A stretch of DNA of 64,000 bases from Sorex araneus (GCF_027595985.1 NC_073303.1:328103679-328167678); one strand, 5' to 3'; positions 22,600 through 33,805 are shown, counted from the stretch's first letter. Made by a program: numbers and translations. Notes: a model not told the origin generated them from the sequence alone.

Positions 22600-23960
22600 A
22601 CTTCCCAGGCTGGGGCGTTATTCTGAACCACCCCCCCCCCCCCGACCCCCCGACCTCCCCCCACAGGCTGCTGGGCTGAGTGAGGGCAAGGGAAGGTGGC
22701 GCTACGGGTGGGAATTGGAGGTCTGGTTCAAAGCCGAGCAAGACGGGGGCTTGGGAAGCTCGCAGTCTCTTCGGACGGGAGAGGCTGGGGGCCAGGCTAG
22801 ATTCTCCCCGTTCCTGCCCAGGCCCGGTAAGGAACCACGACCCGGCCCTCCTAGACGTTACGGCACTACCCACCCCTGTGCAGTTCCGGCGAGGCGACCG
22901 ATGGGAAAGGCCACCTCCAAGACCCTCCCGTTCGCTCGGGACAGAATTTCGGAAGCCGCAGCGGGTCCCCTCGACGCGTTTCGGGGCGAGGGCGGACGCG
23001 CCCAGCCGCCGAGCAGCTTTCCATCAGGGCCCGGGGTTGCGGCGGGTTCTCCCCGCGGGCGGAGCTCGGGATCTGTAAGTCCAGCAGCGAGGGGGCCGAG
23101 GCCGCTCGCCCAGCTCCCCGCCCGCGCCAGCCCGCCGCCTCTCCGGAAGTGCGTGTGGCCGCGGGCGGCCCCGGAGGCCCGCGCGGCGCGGCTCTGAGGC
23201 CCGGGTAGCGCGCGGGCCGGGGCCGGGCGGGGCGGGGCGGGAGAGGCGCGCGCGGGACGGGACGGGGCGGGGCGGGAGAGGCGCGCGCGGGACGGGACGG
23301 GCGGGAGCGGGAGAGGCGCGCGCGGGACAGGACGGGGCGGGGCGGGAAAGGCGCGCGCGGGACGGGACGGGGCGGGGCGGGAGAGGCGCGCGCGGGACGG
23401 GACGGGCGGGAGCGGGAGAGGAGCGCGCGGGACGGGGTGGGAGAGGCGCGCGCGGGACGGGACGGGACGGGGCGGGAGAGGAGCGCGCGGGACCGGACGG
23501 GCGGGAGCGGGAGTGGAGCGCGCGGGACGGGGTGGGAGAGGAGCGCATGGGATGGGGCGGGAGAGGAGCGCGCGGGACGGGGTGGGAGAGGAGCGCATGG
23601 GATGGGGCGGGAGAGGAGCGCGCGGGACGGGGTGGGAGAGGAGCGCATGGGATGGGGCGGGAGAGGAGCGCGCGGGGCGCGATGGGCGGGAGCGGGAGAG
23701 GAGTGCGCGGGACGGGACGGGAGCCCGGGCGACAGGGCGGGGCGGGAGAAGAGCGCGCGGGCCGGGGCCGGAGTGGAAGCGGGAGAGGAGCCCGGGGGAA
23801 GGTCCCGGGGCCGGGCGGGAGCCGGAGAGGAGCCCGCGGGGTCCAGGTTCTTTACACGTTTTGCCCAAAGCGTGGCAGGGGGCACCTCTAGTAAATCTGC
23901 CTCTCCCACCTCCAGTCTCAGACCGGACTAGAAGAGCTTGCTTTGCTGGGGTGCGCCCTG
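22600..23960. promoter_or_regulatory. CpG island without an assigned gene
   Basis: GC content rises sharply, with dense CpG and GGGGCGGGG (Sp1-type) boxes, in an otherwise AT-rich interval. It starts after a C-run at about 22630-22645 and includes a large G-rich minisatellite. No open frame has a credible domain. By order and spacing between ZBTB14 and AKAIN1 it could correspond to the human LINC00526/LINC00667 bidirectional promoter, but this is inferred from position only. Confidence 0.7.
23219..23832. repeat. G-rich CpG minisatellite (VNTR)
   Basis: Variants of GGGACGGGGCGGGAGAGG plus CGCGCGC or AGCGCGC repeat for about 600 bp, with mixed 25- to 37-bp spacings. A 50-bp higher-order unit occurs three times from 23521, identical until about 23674. 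Long frames on both strands (P/R-rich one way, G/R-rich the other) are by-products of this composition. Confidence 0.95.
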
Positions 23961-24869
23961 CTGGGTACCTACCAGAATCGCCTCAGATTTCCTGGTCTTG
24001 AAGGTCCTGCTGGTTTCTTACTGAGAAAGAAATACTGCTTTTTCTTGAGGAGGGTAGACCAACGCACACAGGCCGCCACCTCCACGGAGCAGGGGCAGGG
24101 CCAGAGGGTTGCAGGAAAGGCAGGAACACACTCCCTACACACACCATTTACACCATTCCAGGCACGATTTACACCAGCAGCCACTCCAGGTCTTGCCCTG
24201 CTCTGACTCCAATTTTGGGGCTCTCTGAGAATGGCCCTGGGAACCTTCCCATGTCAGAATCAGCTGAAGGGAAACATTAGAAAACTTCAAGAAGGAATAG
24301 TCTTCTAACTCAGGAATTGTGAGACTCAACCTACTTCGATGAGTAGTGTCATTTCCTCTAAGAAACACAATTTTTGATATGAGCACTAACGCTTTCTCTA
24401 AGGAGCCTCCTATGGTCAGTTGCATGGAGTTGTAGGTTTCCATTGAAGCTTTTAAGCCAATCAATTTTATTTGGAGGCTATTTTGTATTAATATGAAACA
24501 ATCTATTTCCCAATGGAAAGGTATGCCATAAATTGTTAAAAGTGTTCTTAATGTTTTGTTATAGTTCAGGCACTAGGGTGACAATAATGTTTGTTTCTGC
24601 CATGGATGTACAAAGTTGCTGCCCACCAGCATACCCTCCACCCTGATTGACCTCTGGTCAGCCTTCCTGCCTCCATCCCACGTTGTCTCTTGGTTATCGT
24701 TTTGATGCATATTATTAATTCTCTTAGCTACCACCAAAATGCTCCAGACTCTTCACCTGCCAACCTAGCCCAGTTAGGTCTGTAATCTAGTTAAGTGTCT
24801 AAGCTTTATTTCCAGTTGATATTGTCGTATCTAAATTATTATATTATTTCCTATACATACTGTAGATCA
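23961..24869. other. Non-coding stretch, no recognised element
   Basis: No supported gene or repeat. Confidence 0.45.
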
Positions 24870-25116
24870 GGGCTGGAGCGATGGCACAGTGGGTGGGGCT
24901 TTCACCTTTCACGCAGCCGACCTGTGTTCGATTCCTCCGCCCCTTTCGGAGAGCCCGGCAAGCTATTGAGAGTATCCCGCCTGTACGGCAGAGCCTGGCA
25001 AGCTACCCGTGGCATATTCGATATGCCAAAAACAGTAACAAGTCTCACAATGGAGACGTTACTGGTGCCCGCTCGAGTAAATTGATGGACAATAGGACAA
25101 CAATGCTACAGTGCTA
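24870..25116 (+). repeat. SINE type B, full length
   Basis: A good reference copy. It has the head GGCTGGAGCGATGGCACAG, B box GTTCGATTCC, the body with GGAGAGCCCGGCAAGCTA and CGATATGCCAAAAACAGT, and an end GCTACAGTGCTA directly joined to flanking DNA without poly(A). Confidence 0.93.
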
Positions 25117-25690
25117 TTCTATGGATAGAATATAATGTGCAGGAAATTCTGTGTCATTCTCTTCCAGGAGCTTTAGTTTATATGCTCTAGGTCTTGGTCA
25201 TTGATGAGATTACATGGCATCAGGGACAAGTTGTGAGTGTGACTGCCAAGCTACTGGAAAACTGGGACTTCAAGGGAGGAGGCCCACTCCTGATGCAAGT
25301 GGGCCTGGAGCTCTCAGTCACGGATTCCCCCCTACCTCCGCGCTACAGGCCCTAACTACGTCTTTTGATCTCTTTCAAGATTTATGGGTCTCTGAAATAA
25401 GGCCAATAAATGAGCTTATGTAGCTGAGCCAGAGGTGGTTTGTGGCTATGTCTCCCACATACCTAACTTTTGGCTGTTTAATTTCTTGATAAACTTGGCC
25501 CCAAGTTGTTTGGGTCTGGCCAAAGGCACAGCATCAATTTTGGGGTATCTGGAAGTCTGAAGTCACAATCGGGCTGCTTATGCACTTGCCCCGCAGGTAC
25601 AGGTTGACCTTCTGTCAGCACCATACCCCTGTTCTGGATTTTTGAAGATTTGAAGATAGACTGGGCTCTAAACTCTTGTCAGATAGGATT
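25117..25690 (-). mobile_element. Fragment of L1-linked non-coding composite (module M)
   Basis: Matches 36171-36660 segment by segment: the AGGCCCA..CCTGATGCAAG block, the TTTATGGGTCTCTGAAATAA block, GAGCCAGAGGTGGTTTGTGG and GGTCTGGCCAAAGGC. The L1 3' end that normally follows is absent here, next to the SINE at 24870-25116. Confidence 0.7.
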
Positions 25691-25734
25691 TGTCAGCATT
25701 TTTTTCCCATTCTGTTGGTTGTACTTTTATTTTA

Positions 25735-26103
25735 AAGCAGTGGCCTCACCAGCTGTGCACAGGGACCACCAGGGCTATGTTGAGAGTTGCTTGGGGAGGG
25801 GCAAGCAGAACTAAGGGTCAAACTCTGGGACATGCATTACATGCATTACACACCTTTTAGCTATCATTTGGCCTTCTTTTTACTTAATTCATATGGTTTC
25901 ATGGTGTGTAAGTTCTACAGAATTTACTTCAGTTTATTGTTTTGTTTCTTTTATTGCCTGTGCTTTTGAAATTTTTTTTGAAAAAGCACACCCATCTATG
26001 CTTAGGGGTCACTCCTGGCAATGCCGAGGGCCTGCAAGTGGAGTGCCCGGAAATGAACCTGGATATGCCAGTGCCTTAACCACTTTACTACCTCTCTAGC
26101 CCA
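25735..26103 (-). repeat. Two old SINE relics
   Basis: Diverged type A-like pieces at about 25735-25860 and 25975-26103. The second ends in GGGCTAGAGAGGTAGTAAAG on the minus strand. Confidence 0.55.
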
Positions 26104-26125
26104 GCTTTTCTTTCTTTTCTTATCC

Positions 26126-26860
26126 CCCCCTTTTTAATTAATTCACCGTGAGATACAGTTACAAAGCTTTTATGTTTGAGCTTCGATCATACAATCATCA
26201 AACACCCATCCCTTCACCAGTGCACATTTTCCACCACCAAAATCCCCAGTATCCCCCCCATTCTCCTCCTTCCCCTGCCTGTGTGGCAGATAATTTGTAC
26301 AATACTCTCTCTCTACGTTGGTTACATTTGATATTTTGACACCAGTTTCACCACCACTCAAACCTGCCGAAAGGGCAATGCTAGACAATTTGTTTTGTGT
26401 TGCTTGTTATGGATAAAATATAATGTCATGCTCTAGGAATTCTAAAATTTTAATAATTAGGTTCTAGAAGGGCTGGAGTGATAGCACAGCGGTAGGGCGT
26501 TTGCCTTGCATGTGGCTGACCTGAATTTGATTCCTCTGTCACCCTTGGAGAGTCCCGCAAGATACCCCTGGCGTATTCGATATGCCAAAAACAGTAACAA
26601 GAAGTCTCAAAATAGAGACATTACTGGTGCCCGCTCGAGCAAATCAATGAGCAACGGGATGACAGTGACAGTGACAGTGACAGGGTCTGGAGAGATCTCT
26701 GCAGGGAGCTGCTCCGTGTGTGTGTCTCTGGATCATGGCCCTGTGGGAACTTAAGTAGCCAGTGGCTCTTTGTGGGTGTCATCTCAGAGTCCCATGGGGA
26801 GGGAGTGGGGGGAGGAGAGGGCCGGCTCCTCTCCTGTTCTGTGATGCCCGGTGTTCCCTC
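26126..26860 (-). mobile_element. L1 3' end with non-coding 3' UTR extension, split by a SINE
   Basis: The L1 3' terminus (TTCACCGTGAGATACAGTTA, then CACCAGTGCACATTTTCCAC) is followed by GGCAATGCTAGACAATTTG and a segment that also occurs at 57.72-58.11 kb (GTCATCTCAGAGTCCCAT). A type B SINE interrupts it at 26470-26684. Confidence 0.75.
26470..26684 (+). repeat. SINE type B with (GACAGT)n end
   Basis: The head and body are typical. The 3' end reads GGGATGACAGTGACAGTGAC with short hexamer repeats in place of poly(A). Flanking TTCTAGAAG and TCTGGAGAG may be an aged target-site duplication. Confidence 0.88.
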
Positions 26861-26980
26861 TCACTGCCACCATGTACCTAGCCAGCTTTGCTTTCTTATC
26901 TAGTAATGCATTGCCAGATTCAATACAACGAATATTTATTTTTGTGTTTTTACTTTCGTGTTTTCTTTGTGATTTTATTT

Positions 26981-27144
26981 TTTCCTTTTGGGTTATACCG
27001 GGCGATGCACAGGGTTTATTCCTGGCACTGCACTCAGGAATTACTCCTGGCAGTGCTCAGGGGACCATATGAGATGCTGGCAATTGAACCCGGGTCGACC
27101 TTGTGCAAGGAAAATGCCCTACCCACTGTGCTATCACTCCAGCT
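26981..27144 (-). repeat. SINE type A
   Basis: Near-complete copy, with TTTGTGATT repeated on each side as a likely short target-site duplication. Confidence 0.88.
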
Positions 27145-27251
27145 TGTTTGTGATTGTTATGCTTGTAGTTGGCTTTTTTGTACTTTTTGAGTTAATTTTT
27201 ATTTATGGTATGAGGTGGGGTTCCAGCTTCATTTTTTTAATAGGGATGTTC

Positions 27252-27252
27252 T

Positions 27253-27301
<49 letters not shown>
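27252..27301. repeat. (GT)n microsatellite
   Basis: About 25 GT units, apparently grown from the tail side of the old SINE that follows. Confidence 0.97.
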
Positions 27302-27303
<2 letters not shown>

Positions 27304-27316
27304 TGGTATTGGGGTA

Positions 27317-27470
27317 GGGGGTTGTTGGGCCACAACAGACTGTGCACAGGATTTCCTCCTGGCTCTGCACTCAAGGAACACTCATGCCAGTGCTTGGAGT
27401 ACCAAATGTGGTGCCAGGGATAGAATCTGGGTCAGAGGGACACAGCAAGTGTTATATTGCTTCTCAGGCC
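27317..27470 (-). repeat. Old SINE relic
   Basis: Diverged type A body (GCACAGGATTTCCTCCTGGC) and degraded head. Confidence 0.65.
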
Positions 27471-28206
27471 TGAAAGTTTTCTTTCTGGACTCTCCATTTT
27501 TCTCCAGCAGTAATTTCTTGTTTTTGATATACTGTGTGCTTGATTAAACTTGATTTTATGTGTTTTATGGTTCTGGATCAGAGCTCCTGGGGAGACTGAG
27601 GCACAGTCAGACACACAGGCAGGGGCCCACATTTTTTAAAAGCAAATAAACACATGACCATGTCCTTTTTTATGAAAGGTCAACAGAATATATTAGAGAC
27701 TGCAAAAACAAGTTTTGACAAAGGGTGGTGTGACTCTCACATAAACGGTTGTTTCTGTTGTCCACACCATGCTCTTTATCACTGTTCTCTTGGGGGATCA
27801 TTGACTGTGACTTAAACTGTGAGTCAGGAAGCAACATATCCCATGATGTTAAATTAAAAGAGCGATAAAACTTAAGTGCAGGGACCTGATGAATGGAAAA
27901 CCTATGGGACTGAACTAGATTTTTCAGGAGGTTGGTCCTCAAGTGGTGCTGAGGGGGATTTGGGGACATGTGGAACTGGGGATCAAACCTGGGATACATG
28001 CATGTGAAGCATGTGCCCCTATATGATCTCCTTGGTTCCTGTAATAACTTTAAAAAATGGGCATATACATTTGCAGGTATACTTGGACTTGGAAGACACT
28101 TCTATATCCTGAAATGACTTTATTTGACAGTGGGCATCATGTTAAGGTAATAGCCCCTTTTGATAATTTTATCAGTATATCTGGTAACCCAGCTATATTT
28201 ACCAAC
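27471..28206. other. Non-coding stretch with a faint SINE relic
   Basis: About 27930-28036 resembles a very old minus-strand SINE. No gene is supported. Confidence 0.4.
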
Positions 28207-28465
28207 CTTGGACTGGAACAATAGCACAGCAGGGAGGGCTTTGCCTTGCATGTGGCCGACCTGGGTTCGATTCCTCTATCCTTCTCTGAGAGCCCGGCAA
28301 ACTACCTAGAGTATCCCGCCTGCATAGCAGGGCCTGGCAAGCTACCCGTGACGTATTCGGTATGTCAAAAACAGTAACAACAAGTCTCACAATGGAGTTA
28401 TTACTGGTGCCCGCTTGAGCAAATCAATGAACAATGGAACGGCAGTGCTACAGTGCAGTGCTACA
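28207..28465 (+). repeat. SINE type B
   Basis: Full head and body. The 3' end carries repeated GTGCTACAGTGC units and no poly(A). Confidence 0.9.
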
Positions 28466-28639
28466 GATTTGGTTTTGGTGCATAAATGTGAAAACATAGT
28501 GGGAGGGATCAAACACTAGAGAATGATGATACAAATGAGATAGTGTCTTTACCAAGGGATTATAATATTTAAGTGACTTTTGGCATTTGGACTGGAAGAG
28601 ATGGTTTTATTGATTTTTGTCTGTTGGTTTCTTTCTCTT

Positions 28640-30022
28640 TTTTTTAATGTAGGAGTACTGCTATTTATTCAGCCACTGACTAAGCTGACTGAAGTGGGCA
28701 TGAACTCCACATTACTTTAAAAAATTATTTTTTATTTGAATATCTGTGAGACAGACCATTACAAAGCTGTCCATAATAGGGTTTCAGTCATACAATGATG
28801 CAACACCAATCCTTCCACCATTTCCCACCACCAATGTCTCCTGTTTCCCTCACACCATCCCCTAACACCCCACCCCCACCCCGAGCCTTCCTCTATGAGA
28901 GGCAATTTCCTTCTTACTCTCTCCTTTTCCTTTTGTGGATTGTGGTTTATAATACAGGTACTAAGAGGTCATTTTTTTATTCAGGGCATTCAATATTTTT
29001 ATGGGGATGGTAAGGCTGGAGTAGCTTTTTAACTGGGTGGCAACTTTGGGTTGTGGATATGACTGGCAAAGCTTCTGGAAGTGGAAGGAGATGGGGGGAG
29101 GTAGCCCATCCTGACCCTGAGAAAGCCTGGAGATTTCAATCACAAAACCCGCACACCAGAATTTTCAGCTGATTATATCTCGGTGAGGTCCATCCAGAAA
29201 AGGTGGAGTCAGGCTGGGGGTATGGAAGTGATTTTGGATTATGGAAGCAAGCGGCTGATGGGGGCTCTTCTTGGGCAGGCAGGAGGCTGACCCATCCCCC
29301 CCTCTGATTTACCCTGGTCTGTTCAACCTTGCATCAATCAGAGATTAACTGCGGCTTTGCTTTTGATCTTGTTTGAGACTTATTTATGGGTCTCTGAATC
29401 AAGGCTGGTAGAAGAGCTTACATGATGGTGCTGGAGTTGGTTTGTGAGGGTGACTCCATTGCTTCTAGAAGTACAGGGATGTTGGGGGAGGTTGCCCATA
29501 CTAACTCTGAGAAAGCCTGGAGATTTCAGTTACAAAACTCGCATGCCCAAATTTTCAACAGGTTAATATTTCCGTGAGGAATGTCTTGAGACAGTGGAGT
29601 CTGTTAGGGACATGCGGCTTCTGGGGGCTCTGTTTAGGTGGGCACCAGGCTAACCCGTACCCCTCTGATTTATGATGATGGTCTGTACAGCTGTGTGCGG
29701 CTTTTGATATCTTTCAAGATTTATTTATGGGTCTGTGAAATAAGGCCTTACACCATCATGTAAGCTCTTCATTGTAGTGTGGAAGCAAGCGGCCATGTGT
29801 GGGCCCAAGATTAACTGCAGCTTTTGATATCTTTCAAGATTTATTTATGGGTCTCTGAAATAAGGCTGATAAATGAACTTGTATAGCTGAGTCAGAGGTG
29901 ATTTGTGGGTGTGGCTCCCACATACCTAATTTTTTTCTGTTTAATTTCTTTGGAAACTTGGTCCCAAGTTGTTGGGGTCTGGCCAAAGTCACAGTGGCAA
30001 TTTTGAGGTATCAGGAAGCTTT
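28640..30022 (-). mobile_element. Non-coding L1-linked composite insert with internal tandem blocks
   Basis: Read on the minus strand it runs as follows. First come several module blocks, in which TTTATTTATGGGTCTCTGAA/GTGAA recurs near 29385, 29725 and 29835. Then comes an L1 3' terminus at about 28740-28985, then a 70-bp module (28646-28715) with AATAAA, then an A-run. The short direct repeat GTTTCTTT at 28627-28634 and 30023-30030 may be the target-site duplication. The same 3' module ends the insert at 35726-36674. There is no coding capacity. Confidence 0.7.
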
Positions 30023-30059
30023 GTTTCTTTTTGTATCACATGTGGTAGCTTCATTTGGA

Positions 30060-30165
30060 TCTGTGTTTGGGGGTCACCCCTAATGGTAGGGGACCTTGGG
30101 TGCCAGGGATTCAGTCTGAACCTCCCATTTGCAAACATGTACAAAGTCCTTTATGTTCCTGTTAC
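30060..30165 (-). repeat. Old SINE relic
   Basis: Faint type A-like body (GGGGTCACCCCTAATGG) and a degraded head. Confidence 0.4.
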
Positions 30166-30880
30166 TGAACTTCAGAGCTTTCAGTATGGATGCAAAATAC
30201 TAAGAAACGCATTGAATTCAAGACTTTAATAATAGAGACAGTAATATGACTATTCTGTCTATCAAAGTTTGGTGGCTTTCAAAGACAATTTTAGGATAAA
30301 CTATTTGATTTATTATTAAAAATACCAATCATGAAAATTTTGGACAAAGTGACCATTTATTTTCCCATCTGATTCCTTTATCTCTGCCTTCCTTTAAATG
30401 TTGATATTTCCAATCCCAGGCCTTCATTTTTCCTTCCTCCATATTATCTGGCTATGTTAATTGTATTAGAAAGAAGGCTTCATTTGCATGTATTCCAAAG
30501 ATTGCCAAATATTTATGTATGTGTCTCTTCTAGTTCCTGGGCTATTTCTAGCTATTTGGATGTGCCAAAAAGGTTTCGAAGTATGGCTGATAGATTGGAT
30601 GTGCATGTTAGTATTTCAGGACTTATTATAGATCTACTCAATAAATGCCATTGAAATGAGTGCATTTGGGGACCATTTAAAAATGGAAAGAAGGAAAGAC
30701 TAGTAGAGGTCAGGGAGAATAGCTTAATCTTGTCTTCAGAAAGCATAGATGACTGTCATGAAAGTTTTTTGTTTAAAATCTCCTTCAGTTGATGCAAAGT
30801 TGTTTAGGTGTATGGAGAACTTGGAGAAGAGGTAGGAAGCATCCATTTCAAACACAGTAACATCACATATTTCTACTTTT
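30166..30880. other. AT-rich non-coding stretch
   Basis: No supported gene or repeat. Confidence 0.5.
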
Positions 30881-31972
30881 TCTTTTTTAAAAATGTAATG
30901 TTTTAATTTTTTATTAACACACAATTGCAAAGTTAATGATTGAGTTTCTGTCATACAATGTTCCAACGGTGTACATTTTCTACCACCAGTGTCCCCAATT
31001 TCCCTGCACCATCTAGTCTGCCTTACAGCAGACAATTTTCCTCTCTATCTTTCTCTCTCTCTCTCTTTTCTCTTTAACCCTCATTTTGGCATTATGGTTT
31101 GCAGTACAGATACTGAGAGGTTATCAGGTATATCCCTTACTTCAGTTCTTATCCAGAGTAATCATTTCCAACTATCATTGTTATAGTGGTCTCTCTTCTG
31201 TCTTAACTGCCCTCCCCCACTTCCACTAGTGGCAAGTTTCTTACTATGAACCTTCTGGCCCTTGTTTCTACTGTCCTTGGATTTATATTCATACTATGTA
31301 TTTTTATATTCCCTCAAATAAGTGCAATCATTCTACATCTGTTCTACCTCTGACTAATTTCACTCAGTATCATACTGTCCTTGTCCATCCATTTATAATA
31401 ATTTTCATGACTTAATTTTTCCTGGAGACTGCAAAGTATTCCATTGTATAGATATACCATAGTTTTGTTATCCAATCATCTGTTCTTAGGCACTTGGGTT
31501 GTTTCCAGATTCTGGCTATTGTGAATAGTGCTGCAATGAACATAGAAGTGTAGGTGGATTTTCTGCATTGTGTTTGTGTGCTTGTAGGGTATATTCCCTG
31601 GAGTGGTATTGAGTGGAGAGGAGTGCCTATATTGTTTTCCCAAAATACTGGACCAGTCCACATTCCCACCAACAATGGAGGAGAGTCCTCTTCTCCCTGC
31701 ATCCTCACCAGCACTGGTTGCTCTTGTTCTTTTTGATGTGTTCCAGTCTCTATGGTCTGAGGTGATATCTCATTGCTGCTTTTATACATACCTCCCTGAT
31801 GATTAGCAATATAGAGCATATTTTTTTCATATGCCTTTTGGCCATATGTGTTTCTTCTTTGAGGAGGTTTCTGTTCATTTCTTCTCCCCATTTTGTGATT
31901 GGGTTGGATTTTTTTCTTGTAAAGTTCTACCAGTGCCTTATATATCTTTGATATTAACCCCTTATCAGATGG

Positions 31973-32248
31973 TCCCTGTCACTGTCACTGTCATCCTGTT
32001 GCTCATTGATTTGCTTGAGCAGGAACCAGTAATGTTTCCATCATGAGACTTGTTGTTACTGTTTTTGGCATATTGAATACGCCACGGGTAGCTTGCCAGG
32101 CTCTGCCATGAGGGCTAGATACTCTCGGTAGCTTGCTGGGCTCTCCGAGAGGGGCAGAGGAATTGAATGAACCTGAGGTAGAGGAATCGAACCCAGGTCG
32201 GCGGCATGCAAGGCAAACACCCTGCTCGCTGTGCTATCACTCCAGCCC
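31973..32248 (-). repeat. SINE type B nested in L1, with 10-bp target-site duplication
   Basis: TATCAGATGG occurs at 31963-31972 and 32249-32258, and the L1 reads on seamlessly after it. The SINE 3' end is (GTGACA)n-like, not poly(A). A short internal duplication sits near the B box (GAGGAATTGAATGAACCTGAG). Confidence 0.95.
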
Positions 32249-32345
32249 TATCAGATGGGTATTGGGTAAATAATTTTTCCCATTCTCTAGGCTGTCTTTG
32301 GTCTTCATCACCTTTTCTTTGAGGTACAGAAGAAGTGTCTTAGTT

Positions 32346-32539
32346 TAGTGGGGTTTTTTTTGTGTGTGTGTTTTTCCTTTTGAGTCACACCTGGAGATGC
32401 ACAGGGGTTACTCCTGCACATGCACTCAGGAATCACTCCTGACAGTGCTCAGGGGACCATATGGGATGCTGGGAATCAAACCCGGGTTGGCTGCATGCAA
32501 AGCAAATGCCCTACCTGCTGTGCTATCGCTTCAGCCCCC
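32346..32539 (-). repeat. SINE type A nested in L1, with target-site duplication
   Basis: AGAAGTGTCTTAGTT at 32331-32345 and AGAAGTGTCTTGGTT at 32540-32554 flank it. The tail is A-rich, with CA-type interruptions. Confidence 0.93.
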
Positions 32540-32799
32540 AGAAGTGTCTTGGTTCCATTTGTTTACCGTTGCTTCAACTTGTTTGGTCAGTTGTGTTTCA
32601 TCTTTGAAGATACCTCTAGCTTCAATGTCATGGAGGGTTCTGCCTATGTTTCTCTATGTGCCTTATGGATTCAGGACTGATGTTGAGGTCTTATACCATT
32701 GTGATCTGACTTTCATGCAGGCATTATATATTTCTTACAATATTGTTATTATTAACATATATTAATATTATTATTTTAAGGTGGCAGTGTTGGGGGAGT

Positions 32800-33417
32800 T
32801 TTTTTTAATTGAAACACCATGAGATACACAGTTGCAAAGCTGTTCTTGATTAGATTTCAGTCATACAATGTTCCAACATCCATCCCTCCACCAGTGTGCA
32901 TTTCTCACCACCACTGATGTCCCTGTTTCCTTCCCATCTCCCTTGCCCCCACCATCAGCCTGTCTCAATGGCAGGCACTGTCCTCTCTCTCTCTTTCTCT
33001 GTCTCTCTCTCTCCTTTTATCTCCCTTCTTTCCCCCTCCTTTTGGGCATTATGGGTTGCAATTCAGATACTGAGAGGTTATCATGTTTATTCCTTTACCT
33101 ACTTTCAGCATGCATTTCTTATCCACAGTGATCATTTCCAACTATTTTTGTCATAGTGGTCCCTTCTCTATCCCAACTGCCTTCTCCCTCAGCACTTGAA
33201 GCAGGTTTCTAACTGTGGATTAATCCTACTTTTTCTTGTTTCTATTGCCCTCGGATATTAGTCTCATATTATGTTTCTTTTTTTATATCCTGCAAACAAA
33301 TACAGTCATTCTATGTCCCTCTCCTTCTGACTCATTTCACTAAGATACTCCCCATGTTCATTTATAAGTGAATCTCATGATGTAATTTTTCCTAACAACT
33401 ACATAGTATTCCATTGT
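32800..33417 (-). mobile_element. L1, strongly 5'-truncated
   Basis: L1 3' terminus (CCATGAGATACACAGTTGC, ATTTCAGTCATACAATGTTC) followed by 3' UTR and the last part of ORF2. The similarity stops at AGTATTCCATTGTTT. Confidence 0.85.
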
Positions 33418-33420
33418 TTG

Positions 33421-33566
33421 AGAGGAAAGGTTGAACCTAATGATACTCAGGGATTACTCCTGGCTCTATGCTTTGGGATTGTTCATGGTGTCACGTGCAA
33501 TTCTAGGGATTAAACCTGCGTCAGCCATGGGCAAAGAAGCACCTTAAACCTTGTACTAACTTTCTG
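33421..33566 (-). repeat. Old SINE relic
   Basis: Diverged type A body (CTCAGGGATTACTCCTGGC) and a degraded head. Confidence 0.6.
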
Positions 33567-33624
33567 TTCACTGTTCTATGTTGTTTATCCCAACAGCAGT
33601 TTCATTTCTAACATCTCAGGAATT

Positions 33625-33792
33625 TTTTTTCTTTTTGGGTCACACCTGGCGATGCACAGGGGTTACTCCTGGCTCTGCACTCAGGAATTACCCCTGGCGG
33701 TGCTCAGGGGACCATATGGGATGCTGGGAATTGAACCCGGGTCAGCCGCGTGCAAGGCAAATGCCCTACCCACTGTGCTATCACTCCAGCCC
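33625..33792 (-). repeat. SINE type A with 13-bp target-site duplication
   Basis: A young, nearly consensus copy. CATCTCAGGAATT lies at 33612-33624 and 33793-33805. Confidence 0.95.
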
Positions 33793-33805
33793 CATCTCAG
33801 GAATT

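Larger units (their letters stand above)
30881..32726 (-). mobile_element. Older L1, 5'-truncated, carrying two nested SINEs
   Basis: The minus strand gives the L1 ORF2 C-terminus with motifs [34 protein letters not shown] and MQ..SPPLLVGMWTGP, and then a diverged 3' UTR. SINE B (31973-32248) and SINE A (32346-32539) split it. Where the younger copies have an in-frame TAA, this copy keeps CAA (Gln; 32579-32581). ATATTTCT near both ends may be the target-site duplication. Confidence 0.88.

Noticed and set aside
22858-23909. Long minus-strand frames (about 340 residues) rich in Pro, Arg, Ser and Ala, with matching long + strand frames rich in Gly and Arg
   Set aside because: They arise from the GC-rich minisatellite, are open on both strands and in several frames, and show no domain or codon signature.
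32364-32765. 133-residue + strand frame, and many similar 60-100 residue frames sharing PGSAACKANALP or HTWRCTG text
   Set aside because: They are translations of SINE type A copies and recur wherever that SINE occurs.
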